A stretch of 64,000 bases of DNA from Branchiostoma floridae (lineage: Eukaryota > Chordata > Leptocardii > Amphioxiformes > Branchiostomatidae), in contig NC_049992.1 in NCBI RefSeq assembly GCF_000003815.2, positions 7,172,344 to 7,236,343 on the forward strand. The letters are read 5' to 3'. The notes beneath the pieces were generated by a model. That model did not search any database and was not told the origin of the DNA. It saw only the letters and a program-made list of their open reading frames with translations. Position 1 is the stretch's first letter; every line of letters begins with the position of its first letter. Shown here one piece after another: positions 1-11,550 of this stretch. Position numbers and translations under genes: made by a program.

Positions 1-2877
1 TTGGCCAACTGGTTGTTTGACGATTGTTGCCTGTTGGTCAGTGCCATTGTCCAGTGGTGTAGAATCTGGTTCTGTATTGTCTGTGGCAGGACAGCTTACT
101 GCATACAGGGGGATTTTAAAGACGTCATTTTGCCTTGGATCATCTTTGTAGGCAACTGCATATGGCTTGATCTCTGGCTCTTCGTCTTCTTCATCGTAGA
201 CTTCTGCATACGGCTTGATGTTTGGTCCGTCATCTTTGTCATAGGCCACTGCATATGGCTGGATGGTGTTGTCCTCTGATGCCTGCTGGTTTAGGGCAGG
301 GTTCGCTCGGCTGTCAGTTGCTGAGTTGTCAGATGCTTGCCCTTCAGCGGGGTTAGAGTAGACCACTGCATAGGGCTGGATCTTCTGGCTTCCTTCTGCT
401 TCTGAGGATGCAGCTTCATCATCAGTTCCGGTTGGTGCATCGTGATCAGCCCGACCTGTCTCAGGCCAGCGCTTATAGATGAGGAGGACACTTACTGTTG
501 TTAACATGAGGAGGAGGGGCACAACAACAGCACCAGCCATGGCCAGTATGTAGGTGCTGTTGTCATTCTTGTTGGTGGTTGGGTCTCCCCCAGGAAGAAT
601 GACATAGTCCATCTCTGTTGTATGCTGAGACACTGACATGTCATTCATGGATGTCAACTCTGTGTAGACCTTGGCAGGAATGGTATTGTTGTACAGATAG
701 GTGGTGATGGTTTTAGGAACTGCCTCCTTCTTCCTCGAGTTAGCTGCTGTGATTGACATCTCACTGTGTGCCATGAACTCATCAGTTGCCTCTTGAGGCC
801 TGTCTCCATTTGTCTGGCAGCCATTTTTTCTGATGCGGTACAGAGCAGTTCCGTTGAGTTTGGGAGGCGATGCACAACTCAGGATGAGGCGATCAGAGAT
901 TAACTTAGTAATGTGTGGTTTTTGAAGGTTGCAGATGAACCACATTAGATTCTCGTCACATTGCAGCTTGTTTCCTAAGATTGACAGGCGGAGAAGACCT
1001 TTTCTCTCAGTCACAAGACGTGTGACGTCGCGGTCGATAGTAGAGATGCGATTGTCTCGTAGGTCGGTAAAGAACAATGCTGTAGGCTGCAAGAGTGCAT
1101 CGACAGGCACAGTAGTCAGTTGGTTGTTGGATAAGTGCAGAAAGAACAGCTTATGCAGGCCACGGAAGGCATGCTTTGATACGACCGAGATCTCGTTCTT
1201 GTCAAGGAACAAGTGCTGAAGTCCTTCAAGCCAAAGAAAAACATCAGAATCTGCAGGTAAAGGTAGATGCATTGATGAGGGTTATAAGACATCCAGGTGA
1301 TAAGATATGCCAAAAAGCAGTTATTTAAGCAACTGGATATGATTTTGGAAACGATCAGATGTTTCAGAACTGGATATGATTTTGGAAATGGTCAGACATT
1401 TCAGACAGCCATACGGTGTCTTTCCGATGGCTGTCCGAAAGGTCTGACCATTGCCCAAATCATATCCAGTTGCTTTTTGGTGTAAGGGTAGATAGTTTAT
1501 AAATGAAAAAAGCAGGAATTATGACAGGGGACAAACTTCTAAAACGTTGGACTTTATCATCCATGTGGATTATTTGGAGATGGTTTTTTTATCACCTTTT
1601 TGTTTTTTATAAATTTACCACATGGAATGAAAGTTCATCAAGACCTCCCTACAACCCCACAAAGATATATGGTGCTCCATAACTTTTTCAGTTTTTTTCT
1701 GACTCAAACCAATTGCTCCAAAACTAATAATACTCCTACTCGTTGTTGTTGATATTCATGTTAGAATAGATTGTCTTCAGACAAATCAAGTCACATTGCA
1801 GGTCGCATGCAGGAAATGATCGTGACTCTAGTTCCAAGTAATATTCATCAATGTTCATATGCATCTCTTTTAGCAGTACTAGAGTGAGGAAACTTGCAAT
1901 GCCCATACCTATATTCTTCAAGGAATCTTCGAAAAACACTCATCCTAAACCTTAATTGGTACTGGTAAATCTTTATACATCTTCTTCTTCTTATCTATAT
2001 ATAACTCTCACCATGACCTGCAGCACCTGTTTTACTTTCTATTTTAGCAGGCTTGTTAAAACTGTTTTTTTTCTTTGTGGAGGAGCTATAAGTAGTCTTT
2101 CATTTGAGACATAGAATCTTTTAGAAACCTATATTGTGTCTAGAATGATTTTTCGATAGACCGATCCCATAGACCACCACGTTGAAGTGCTGAACAAAAA
2201 TAAAATGAAAAATATATGAAAAATTTGCCTGTCATACAATCGTTGAATTATCACAAACTGAGCCCAGAGGTCATTCTCTGAATAGTTCTGCATATTTTGT
2301 ACAAAATCTAGCAGTCTTTATACCGTAAGATCCTTGTTGGCTGTTTGTTCTACTCGTGAAAATGCGACAACATCAAAATTGTGCCCCAGCCTACAAGGAA
2401 TGCGACCACACCATTACCTAGACCGGAGATTCTGTTGTCCCTCAGATAGAGCTGTGTCACTGATGATAGACCTTGGAAAGCCCCAGGTTGGATTGTGGAA
2501 ATGTTTGACTTTTGAATCTGTAGGTAATAACTTGAGACGTTTGGGAAAGACCTCTCCAGGAGTGTTGAGGAGCGGAGATAGTAGATGTAGATTAACTTGG
2601 TGTCTTTGGAGAAGCCAGTCGGTACGGCATCAAGACACACTTCGGAGCTGTACATAGTTCCTCCATGACCAACCCAGCTGCAGTTTGAACCTTTCCCTTG
2701 CGCATGGGGGCAGATACAAGTAAAACTTGTATCCGTCCTATGCCTGGTCAAAGACAATAGATCTTGTATTGGACTGTAAGGACTACAGCTGTCTGGACAC
2801 CTTACAGCTGCAACTGGCTCAAAAAGTAGATGCCCGAAGGTCAGCAGTAACAAATTCAGTGGCATGGTTTGTGGCAT
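1..2877 (-). CDS. LRR single-pass membrane protein with tandem tyrosine motifs (3' end outside window)
   Basis: Two exons, 2877-2418 and 1250-1 (continuing left of the window), join in phase 1 through a GTAATG donor and a TGCAG acceptor; the join restores an exact 24-residue LRR. I start at the ATG at 2877-2875 (A at -3), which opens a signal peptide rich in Leu (LNLLLLTFGHLLF). A Cys-rich N-cap follows, then LRRs (LYLRDNRISGL, LFLDKNEIS, LHLSNNQLTTV, TDLRDNRISTI), a C-cap with LQCDENLMWFIC and LSCASPP, a stalk with N-glycosylation sites, and a transmembrane segment (YILAMAGAVVVPLLLM) with stop-transfer YKRW. The cytoplasmic tail repeats IQPYAVVY, IQPYAVAY, IKPYAEVY, IKPYAVAY and IPLYAV. The family (LRR adhesion or receptor proteins) is clear. 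The ligand is unknown, and phosphotyrosine signalling is my inference from the tail. No stop codon is reached. Confidence 0.85.
1251..2417 (-). other. Intron of the LRR gene
   Basis: This is the single intron seen in the LRR gene, bounded by GT at 2417-2416 and AG at 1252-1251 on the minus strand. Apart from the inverted-repeat element at about 1302-1484 it is AT-rich, and I see no other structure in it. Confidence 0.7.
1302..1484. repeat. Foldback repeat related to the repeat at 11401-11500
   Basis: The ends are inverted copies: GCCAAAAAGCAG...AACTGGATATGATTTTGG on the left and CCCAAATCATATCCAGTTGC...TTTTTGG on the right. Between them a hairpin pairs GACAGCCAT with ATGGCTGTC, followed by CCGAAAGGTCTGACC. 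The same module (hairpin, CCGAAA, GTTTGACCGTTTCCAAAA, CATATCCAGTTGC, CTTTTTGGCGTA) occurs on the plus strand at 11401-11500, so this is a dispersed family. Confidence 0.7.
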
Positions 2878-2901
2878 CTTGAAAAGTGGTCTGTGTCTCA
2901 C

Positions 2902-5900
2902 TGAATTTCTCTATGGACTACAACACGTGCCTGTCAAATAGACTATGTATAAGTTTGTATATGTATGATGCAATTGCCAATTACATGTATGTCATAGCAA
3001 AGTGGTGCTTCACATCTTCAAGTTTATAACTCATGTGCGTCAATTAATATCCTTGTGCGTCATGTCACTTAAGATCTGCTTGAATATACATTTAAACATT
3101 TTCCTATGTACATGTATATTTATCTATCAAGTATGTTGCAACTGCCAAAGTTACAAGTATCAGGCTTGGCTACATTTTGAAAGTACTAGTGACATCTCAG
3201 TTTCTTGAAAATAAACTGCATGTTAAATTTCGATTGTTTTGCTTCCATTCCTCACAACTCTCTGAAGCAGCTTCATTTTTGATCGAAACATATCAGACAT
3301 ATAATATTTGACATCTTGGATACGTGGATACAGCTAATATTTCTAACTTCTAGGTCTCAACAAGCAAATAAATTTTCCATCCACGGGATAGAGGGATGGG
3401 TCCTGGGGACAACACTTATAATGCTCAATACTAAAACTGACTGACCATCCCTACTCATTCATTACATGGATGATCATAATAATATCGACCATTTATCTTT
3501 GCAAGTACAATTATTTCTTATGGTTTTATTTTGGATAAAAGAACAAGATTAACTGTATTTGCCAACACCTGTGCTCCCAGCCATTTTCAGAAGAGACAAT
3601 AACTCAAAGATATTGTAAGGTAATTCTGACTCGTGGTGCCAAACAAGAAAAGAATTTGATTTTGCCTGGCAAAGTGCAAACGTCTAATTTGATATTCAGG
3701 TGATATGAGTAGTGAAGCACAGCCCCTCGCAAGCTGACACGTTGTCTTCCCCATGTTGTAAACCGTATTACGAGAATCAAATTTCACAGGGGAAGGGACA
3801 TTGGTTGGCAGCAACATCCCAGTATCGATGCAGGCACTAATTGACAAAGTGGAGTGGACAGAGACATATGAGCGCCTTGTTAGACGTCACAAGCGGTCCC
3901 ACTTCCAGCCTGCCGCCATTGTTTGTGCCGGGTTTTTTTACATGCTTGGTGCGGAAATCCATGGAATCACCCGATAATGGAGTTTCGTGTCCATTGTTGG
4001 CAATTCTTTTTTACATGTTCATGCCAAATCTCTTTGAAAAAATTCCAAATAAGTTAGAACATTCACAATACTAGACCATCACATTAGTCTGAATGCAGCT
4101 TGTAGTAGACAACTGTTTTCATTTGAAGTTACTGGTTATTTGTGTTGCCATGGCAATGGATGCTAGCATGTGGTGACGTCATGCAAATGTGGGGTCCTCG
4201 ATTCACGGCAAATCAGTGGCTTTGTGTTGGAAACCTTTGAATTCTGTTGCCTTGAAAATTGCCATGATTCACCCTGAAATGGACAACAAAAGGGATTCTA
4301 AAAAAACTGGTTTGACTCAACTACTTATTTCTGTTTTGCCTAGCTGCACAAAACAATCTTATGACAACTGCTCATTTGAGCACTTTGGGTAGTAGTGTTT
4401 GTAAGAAATATAACTTCCAATCTCGGCTGTCTCTAGTACCTGTAACACTAGTTCACCTTTATCCGTGGGCTACCCCAAATCTGTTGTGTTTAAAAACAGG
4501 GTATTTAGGGTTATCAAGTCGATGGACATTGCAATGTTTTAAAAATAACCACAATATTTCGATAATCCAACATGTTGAAAACCACCGTCCGTGGACGTGA
4601 TATCTGCAAATACCCAGCTTTTAAAACAACAAAATTTAGGTTACCCATCGAATAAAGGTGAACCTTAGCGTTACACCACCATCCCAGGACGTGGTGGACA
4701 TAACTAACTTTTACACTGTCCTTCAAAGAAATCTGAACTTATGTGCACAAGTTGATGAAACAGTTACTGTATTTTCATAACTTTAGAATGACATATTATT
4801 GTATTGGACTTAAAATTAACATGGGCTCCCAAACAATGAGTGGGATTTTAAAAGATTTAAAGCTGTAGACTGCTTCCGAACATCCCACTATTCTGAAATT
4901 TTTGTCCCTGGAAAGACAAGCGGTCTTTATTACGACCGTTGGCTTTGACAAGGAACCAGTAATTTTCCTGATTTGCTGGACTTAAAGGACAGTGGTTTGT
5001 CTGGGATCTCGTTTCAAGATGTTAGGAACTTGCCGGCTAAATTGTAGACTCCACTGAGGAGTGTCCAGTCGCTGTTCTTTTGATGCCGTTTCTTGATAAA
5101 GACATCAAAGTTCTGGCAGTTGGCGCCCCCTCTGTGGTGGGTATCAAACCACAGAGCGGCTGCCGTAATCTTCAGTCATGTCTAATGGCTGGAAAATGGA
5201 AAATTACGGCTCTCTTTGAGGGCTGCTGCTGGCATTGTTGGAATGCAGGTCACCATATGGGTGCAGGGGGGCATGTATGTTGAGGGGGGGGCTTCTGTCA
5301 GTGGACCTTATTGTGATTGGGACTTCATTAGCTAATTAACCGTCCTATGGCCTCAATGGTCAAGTGCCCAGCTGTCTGTGGTACTTGGGTTGCCCTGCCG
5401 ACATATAGGCAAAGTGGAAGAACAAAGAGATTTACCTAAGTGATAATCCTAACTTATAAGATTTATCATAACGTGTCTTCTAAAATTGTTTTGCAAATGA
5501 CTCGTAAATGTTTAAGGTATAAAATAAACCAAGAAAAATATATAGTCCTCTCGTGAGATACAGTCCTATGGTAATTGCTATCAGTTGATGAATTTCAAAG
5601 TTGTATAAAGACTGAGACAAATAAAAGAAAGAAGTACATGTATTGAGCAAAAGTTGGTACCGAGAGGTCCCATTGGGGAGGGGGCGTGTAGCGGAGGTGA
5701 GGGGTCACTGGTTAGTGATGAACTGGAAAGTTAATCTGTGTTTCAACACGAGTGCACAGCTTTGTGTGCTGATACAGTGCACCAGATGGTAGGGTGAGTG
5801 CAGGTGTAGACAGATAATCAACCAGTGTTTCTGAACATTCCAGATTTTGGGCATAATTTGAGTTTGTACCACAAAGTTTTTTTTTTTTTAATTTCTTCCC

Positions 5901-8182
5901 TGCCTTTCATGTAAGAAAAGATGAGATGTAAATGACCAATGTTTTGTTGTTTAGTTTGTATACATGGTAATGGTACATTATAATGATGGTTCAGTCTGTA
6001 TTTAACAGTTCTTTTAAACTGAAAAGCTCCTGTTGTTTCTTGACCAAAGAAATCTATATTCATGATTTCCCAGCTGTTTAAATTTTTTACACTTTGTATC
6101 ATCTGGTATATACGGCACACTTTAGGCAAATGTGTCCCTCCAGAGCCCTATCCTAACGTAGTATAACATTAGTGCAGAGTGAACAGACAACATTTTGCGT
6201 AATGCTGCCGACATAATCAAGTTCTAGGGCTCAAGGGGACCATCAGCCATCTGGGCTTTTAAGTACCGGCAACTTTACTGTAAGGTGGCAGAATTTTATG
6301 GAACTTTGTAGTTACAACACATCTGCAGTGTTTTAGTGATTGTCGGGGCTGTAAGCTTCTAATGGTATTATTAGCCCGGCTAAACCAACTGAATTTGTTG
6401 GTTCTTGTATCTGATGGAAAATACTTAACAGGAAGATCAACTGATTTTGAGGGAAAAATGAATATACTAAATTTAGATTTAAGTTTTTCTCCCAGCCCTT
6501 GGTTTTCATCTTGTCTCTTTCTAAACTTGTATTTTGAAATGTCCAAATACCTGACTTTTTTTGTACTAGTGAAATCGTTATTGCCCATTGCTGCTTAATG
6601 ATACAGGCTTTTCCCTTAAATTGTGGAAGCTTAATTCCTTAGTATTTTCAGGAGGACAAAAAATCTAGAAAGCTAAAGCTTTTTTTGTAAAGAATGATAG
6701 ATAGCAAGCCAGCAGATTTCATTTTACTCAGAAAGGCTTTGTCCTTCTTATCAAAAACACTCCTCATTCACCAAAGAAAACGTTCCAATTCCAAATCATG
6801 TTTCGTCCCACAATTACAGCTAATTCATAAATGTGTCAGGTCTGGCTGGTATTAAGACGTTTCCATTAACGATAGGATTGCTGTAGACAGGCGGCCGTGT
6901 TTTCTCCTCTGATGTGAGTTCGTCTGCGTGAGACCGCCCCTCCTGCCGCGCCATTGTTCACCGGCAGTCAGCCGGCAGACTATCGGCGGGGGGTCCGTCC
7001 TTCAGGCCACAAAAGAGCGACAAAACGACTGCCGCATGGTTCGCGATAATTCGTTGGGACATAACTTTGCCCTGGAATTGGTAGGAAACTTTTGAATGGG
7101 AATTGCCCCGCTTAAGAATACAAATGTAGATTCCTAGAGTTTTGTGGATAGCTCCTTTAGCTTTTCAAAGAGTGAACAGTGAAAGAATTATCAACATGGG
7201 GTCATGAAAAGAGTTCTATGTAGATTTGTGCCTAAATTATGGTCCAGGCTTTTCAATATGTTTGAAGTGAAAATGATACATGATGCTCAATATGACTCAA
7301 TGTCATTTCCCGTATAAACTACGTCATTTTCAATTGCAATGGCCAAGTTTGAATGGGTTTCACTTCTGTTTAGCCTAACACTCCAGAAACCAGATGTGAA
7401 GCAATTTCAGCCTACAATCCTAAAGCTCCTCCTAGTGACTTTGCCAAAAAGGTCAGGTTATCAGGACAAGTCTTGTTGACCTTGGTTTATTTGGCTCTTA
7501 TTGAGACAGGAAACATTCAGATTTAAGGTTTAGCAATCAGGTCTTTGTCAGATGGATTTTTGAAGACGTGAATCTCTAATCTTAAAGGCAGAAATGCAGT
7601 GTCTATTATCCCTGTGTCTGTGTTATTGTCTTGGCCCATACTAGAAAGGATGGACATAAGAAAAAAGGTAGCAAACATTGCTTTTTAGACCTAGATCTGA
7701 GAGCTAGAATTCAAAGCAAAGTAGTCAAGATGATTGTGTTTGTGGAAAAAAGGACTGTTTTTGTTTTGTTTTTCTCAGTTTCTTAATTTCTTTCCTTACT
7801 TGTTGTCCTTTTTCACATTTTAAAACATCCTTGCTATTAAACCTTGCTATATGCCACATCCTGATGTTGCTCTTAACCCCTTCCAACACTATTCTGCACA
7901 TGAATTTTTTTAACCAAAGAAGAATAAATCAATGCTTGTCAGAATTTTTACCTATTTTGAACCCCTCTTATATTTGTGACACTCTTGGGGGTAATTACTT
8001 GTTGACAATGATAATGACTTCGCATAAAATAAAGCCAGACACATTTTTAGGGTGGCAATGATGTTCACTTCACATCCCTAATCCCTTCACGTACTTCATT
8101 TTCCTTGAAGAAGCCCTCCGAGACCTTCCCCGTAACAGAAATGAGAATGAAGAACCTTCCATTAGAACCAAGTGGTGCGCAG
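2902..8182. other. Intergenic or intronic region, no gene recognised
   Basis: No exon with convincing splice sites or family motifs was found on either strand. It holds the foldback repeat at 4435-4700, a short segment at 4825-4878 that recurs at 16649-16702, and a GC-rich island at 6885-7060 in otherwise AT-rich DNA. The rest shows nothing I can name. Confidence 0.5.
4435..4700. repeat. Foldback (inverted-repeat) element
   Basis: The left arm, starting TGTAACACTAGTTCACCTTT at 4441, matches the reverse complement of the right arm near 4655-4675 (GGTGAACCTTAGCGTTACA). The match continues inward over roughly 60 bases (GTGTTTAAAAACAGGGTATT against the complement of AATACCCAGCTTTTAAAACA). Near-symmetric motifs built on CCACCGTCCGTGGACG and CCACCATCCCAGGACGTGG lie in and next to the loop. 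This is consistent with a non-autonomous foldback or MITE-like element; I saw no clear target duplication. Confidence 0.65.
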
Positions 8183-8620
8183 ATAGTGGTGCGTACCTAA
8201 ACTCATATTCAGGTTCAGGTCCGGATTCAAGTCCAGCAGTTCAGGTTCAGGTCCGGACTTAAAAGTCCGGACCTGAACCCATCATTGCGTGTTATGTGCG
8301 CTAGAAAGTATTCTTTTTTGAAGGGGAGGGGGATGGTGCATATAAAATTGCATATTAGCATGAACTGAAATGCAGTGTGAAAAATACATGCAAATTATAT
8401 ACAGCCAGTGTAAACACGAAATGTTTTTTGTCTTTTTACAGTGCAAATTTCACTGTTTATGGAAGGTTTTAGATGGTTTAGAACAAGAAAAGGGAATATA
8501 AGTGACAGAGAACTTTTTGCAAGTCCGGACTTGAGTCCGGACATTTAGGTCTTTTTTGGACTTGGACCTAAACATTTTTAGGTCCAATTCCAAGTCCGGG
8601 CTTTAGGTACGCACCACTAT
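8183..8620. mobile_element. MITE-like element with 19 bp perfect terminal inverted repeats and 6 bp target duplication
   Basis: The left end (8183-8201) reads ATAGTGGTGCGTACCTAAA, and the right end (8602-8620) is its exact reverse complement. The element is flanked on both sides by GCGCAG (8177-8182 and 8621-8626), which looks like a 6 bp target-site duplication. The subterminal zones repeat the palindrome AGTCCGGACT and variants of CAGGTCCGGA. There is no coding capacity, so it would depend on a transposase supplied elsewhere. The superfamily is not assigned; a 6 bp duplication does not match the usual 8 bp of hAT or the TA of mariner. Confidence 0.85.
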
Positions 8621-9559
8621 GCGCAGATGTCCTCCTCTATCCATCTTCATTCCTCTGATGGTTACATCATCTTGAAGGGAACAGTCGATTCAGTCTGTTT
8701 CTAAAAGGGGTCAGAGAAGTGAGCTACAAATGTGTCGTAGTCACTAACTGGGGAAGTTGTGATGTCGGTTTCTCAGTTGTCAATGGCCTAAAGGTTATAA
8801 AAACTTTGATTTCTATGATAATTGCATAATTTTTTTGATGGCAGAAATCATAGTACATTTCTAGTATCAGTTATAAGTATGATGTTCTAGACCAAATACG
8901 AAGAGTATATTAAGTATACTGTGTGTCAGTTTGCCAGTTAAGACCAGTTAGTGCTGGTTCAAATCACCCATGAATACTGGACTTAAGGCACCAGCTCCAG
9001 GTATCAAACATTTGATTAAAAGCACCCAACGCACTTATCAAAAAGAGTGGGAGTGACCTGGGGTGTTTTGCATTGAAATGAAAAGAAGCGAAACCACAAT
9101 ATTGCGCTACCAGCTTTACGCCTCATCCAGAGTGTCATTCTTGGAGTTCAACATAAAAGGTTTCTCCATTCAGGGCTCTTGTCGACAGATTCTAGGGAAG
9201 TTCATTTATTGAGCATGACCTTCTGTTCATTGCCTGTCTGTAAGAACATGACCTTCGTCTGACCTCTACAGGAACCAATATGGTGGCTCTCCGACACAAT
9301 TAACATTTGGACATCATCATCAATAGATCAAAGTTGCACACTCACACATACACACTCTTGTACCTGTGTATGGATGAATGGAAAGGCTTTTAAGATTTTA
9401 AGCCAAGCAAGTGCTGTATAAGAGCTTCTTTTTATACAGATAAAAAGGAGTTTGATGCACAGTCCCATAGAGTGCACCATGCCTCCCTTCAGGGGGTTTT
9501 CTCTCCCCCCATCGTGCATCAGCAGACGAAATGGCCCTGCTCTAGTCCTTAACCTCCAT

Positions 9560-9660
9560 CCATCACTGGATACAGACAGACTAATGACTGGGTCTATAGG
9601 AATGTGTACTCTGTACTGGTGCCACTTAGCTGGCTGCAAGTCCCAGGTCTGACAGTTGGC
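9560..9660. repeat. Diverged repeat, copy 1 (partner at 10240-10345)
   Basis: Both copies share CACTGGTGCCACTTA and ACTAATGAC(A/T)GGGTCTA. Read on the minus strand they give similar peptides, KWHQYRVHIPIDPVISLS here and KWHQCRRRIPVDPVISVS in the partner. Each is preceded by a possible acceptor (TGTCAG). The differences are spread over all codon positions, so coding is possible but unproven. Confidence 0.45.
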
Positions 9661-10133
9661 ACACAGTTTACAATGTAAATAAAAGGTCTAACCCAAGCTC
9701 AACAACTCTTACAGATGGCATAATACCAGATAAATCTGTCCTAGTGCTAGGTGCAGTAGTTGGTGTTATTTTATGTCTGACTCATGATAAATATGTATGT
9801 TAGAAATTAAGCCCAGACAAATACAAAAACAGGCCTAGTGCAAACATATTCACTGTGTTTTTTGGCTGCACATTGTATATCTTTTCTGTTAATTAAAGGT
9901 GGTACAACTTAAGCAAAATAAGCCAAAACAAGATGAATCTTTATACCTTTTATCTCTCTCCCTCCCTCTCTGCCTCTTCTTGATCAAGCTTGAAGTGTAA
10001 TGCTTAAGAGAAAGTTTCATGCTTTGTCAACAGCTGATAGTGCTATGATGCTTTTATAGCCAAGCATACCAGTTTACTCCTACCTCCCTACCTAGTCCCT
10101 TGACCTCCAGGTCGTTGGGGGGACAAGGTAGCC

Positions 10134-10223
10134 ATGAAGATGGAGAGCTGTCTACTCACTTCACTTCTGCTCTTCTCAATTCTTCTACATGGTCAATACT
10201 TATACGTGCAAAAGACTTCATGA
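10134..10223 (+). other. Short ORF encoding a signal-peptide-like sequence; possible first exon
   Basis: An ATG with G at -3 opens 29 codons whose start reads MKMESCLLTSLLLFSILLHG, a strong hydrophobic signal-peptide profile, then stops at TGA. It lies 1.3 kb upstream of the first recognised Eph-A exon on the same strand. It could be a 5' exon using a weak donor (GGTCAAT at about 10190), or it could be chance. The usual large ligand-binding exon is not present between it and 11551. Confidence 0.25.
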
Positions 10224-10239
10224 CTTAGGCTCACTCTTG

Positions 10240-10345
10240 AAGCTCCCTCCATAGACACACTAATGACAGGGTCTACAGGAATGCGTCTCCTGCACTGGTG
10301 CCACTTATTAGCACCCAACCATTCTCCTGTCTGACATTTTGGGTT
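10240..10345. repeat. Diverged repeat, copy 2 (partner at 9560-9660)
   Basis: This is the second copy of the segment at 9560-9660, sharing CACTGGTGCCACTTA. Its minus-strand frame reads TGEWLGANKWHQC and continues IPVDPVISVSMEG. Confidence 0.45.
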
Positions 10346-11400
10346 GGCGCTGGGCTCCATCAAGCCGCTAATTTGCGAGATGATTACCGTAAACGATTTG
10401 CAACCGGCAACCCGAGTGGAGAGAAACGTTTGCAACTACAGACAGGCTTGTGGTGATTCTGTTTCAATCTTGTGACTGATGTTGTGATTTGTCAAGCTTT
10501 CTTCCACCATTAATGTCAAGGCATAAATATATGGGTATATCCTGGTGACTCTTTTCCTTCTATACAGACAGCTAGCTCCCAGAAGTGTCATTAGTGTAGT
10601 AATCATCCCAACAGTAGGTCTTTTGTCTCCCATGTACTTCAATTAAGAAGAAGAAAGCCTCCCAAGACCCTTCCATTATAGAAAATGACATGGACTTTAA
10701 GTAATTGGTATTCCTAGCAGAATTGTGCACATTTGTACTGACTTATAGTTATAGGCTCATTTCTCTCAATACATCACAGCATCCACGTACATATTTCAAA
10801 CTTTGTACAGTTGTCTTCATTTTAGTTTTAGTTCATTTGTTATGATGTGGATCACTGGCAGGAAATTAAATGCATTCTGCAGTGTATTAGGTAAACAAAT
10901 TTGAAGTAAGCAATGACTGTTTTTAAATACTTACAAGCTGAGGCAAAGTAAACAATCTTGGTGGTTTTTTTTTTTTTACATTTCTGAATAACATCATGGC
11001 TTAAGCGCAAGCTTGAACCAACATGTTATTGCCATCTGTCAAACATACTGATTTAACTGTCATCAACAAATATCAGCAGAGACACTAATATTCTTCCTAA
11101 CTCTGACTTGGTACCATCTTTGATACTTCCTTGAGCGAGAAACATGTTTTGCATTTGTGCAGCAGAAGAAAAGTTCTACAAAAGAAACAACTTTTGACAA
11201 CTTTCTTTACACATGTTTTTGTATTGTTGCGGCAGAAGAAAATTGCACAAAAGTAACATTCTAAAAATTGTCTTTAGCTTGACCATGTCCTTCCTTTGTT
11301 TGCTATTGGAATCCAAATTGTCTTCAGCTTGACTTGTCTAACAATGTCTCCGATTGGACATCTAAAATTGTCTTCATTCATAGTTAGGGTATAAAAGATC

Positions 11401-11500
11401 ACTTCAGTGTCACTGACGAAGGATAGTGGATTCTATCCGAAACGTTTGACCGTTTCCAAAACCATATCCAGTTGCTTGAGTAACTACTTTTTGGCGTATA
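11401..11500 (+). repeat. Dispersed repeat tail with hammerhead-like motif
   Basis: CTGACGA (11413-11419) is followed by a hairpin stem, GGATAG with CTATCC, and then GAAA (11439-11442). This is the layout of the conserved hammerhead ribozyme core around stem II. Downstream comes CGTTTGACCGTTTCCAAAA, then CATATCCAGTTGC and CTTTTTGGCGTA, shared with the element at 1302-1484. Degenerate hammerheads of this kind are known at the ends of Penelope-like retroelements. A proper stem I is not obvious here, so a decayed copy is likely. Confidence 0.55.
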
Positions 11501-11550
11501 ACATTCCAAACATCTTTTGACAATTTTTCTTCTATTCCACCGTGTTACAG

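Larger units (their letters stand above)
8627..11550. other. Region upstream of the first visible Eph-A exon
   Basis: No Eph ligand-binding or FN3-1 exon is recognisable here. It contains a diverged pair of roughly 100 bp related segments (about 9560-9660 and 10240-10345), a 29-codon signal-peptide-like ORF at 10134-10223, and the repeat tail at 11401-11500. Nothing else stands out. Confidence 0.5.

Noticed and set aside
1-279. Open plus-strand frame at the left edge
   Set aside because: It is the antisense shadow of the LRR cytoplasmic tail, whose minus-strand frame has clear repeated motifs.
2878-2901. Upstream extension of the LRR start to 2901
   Set aside because: The codon at 2901-2899 is GTG. 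The first ATG, at 2877, directly precedes the signal peptide.
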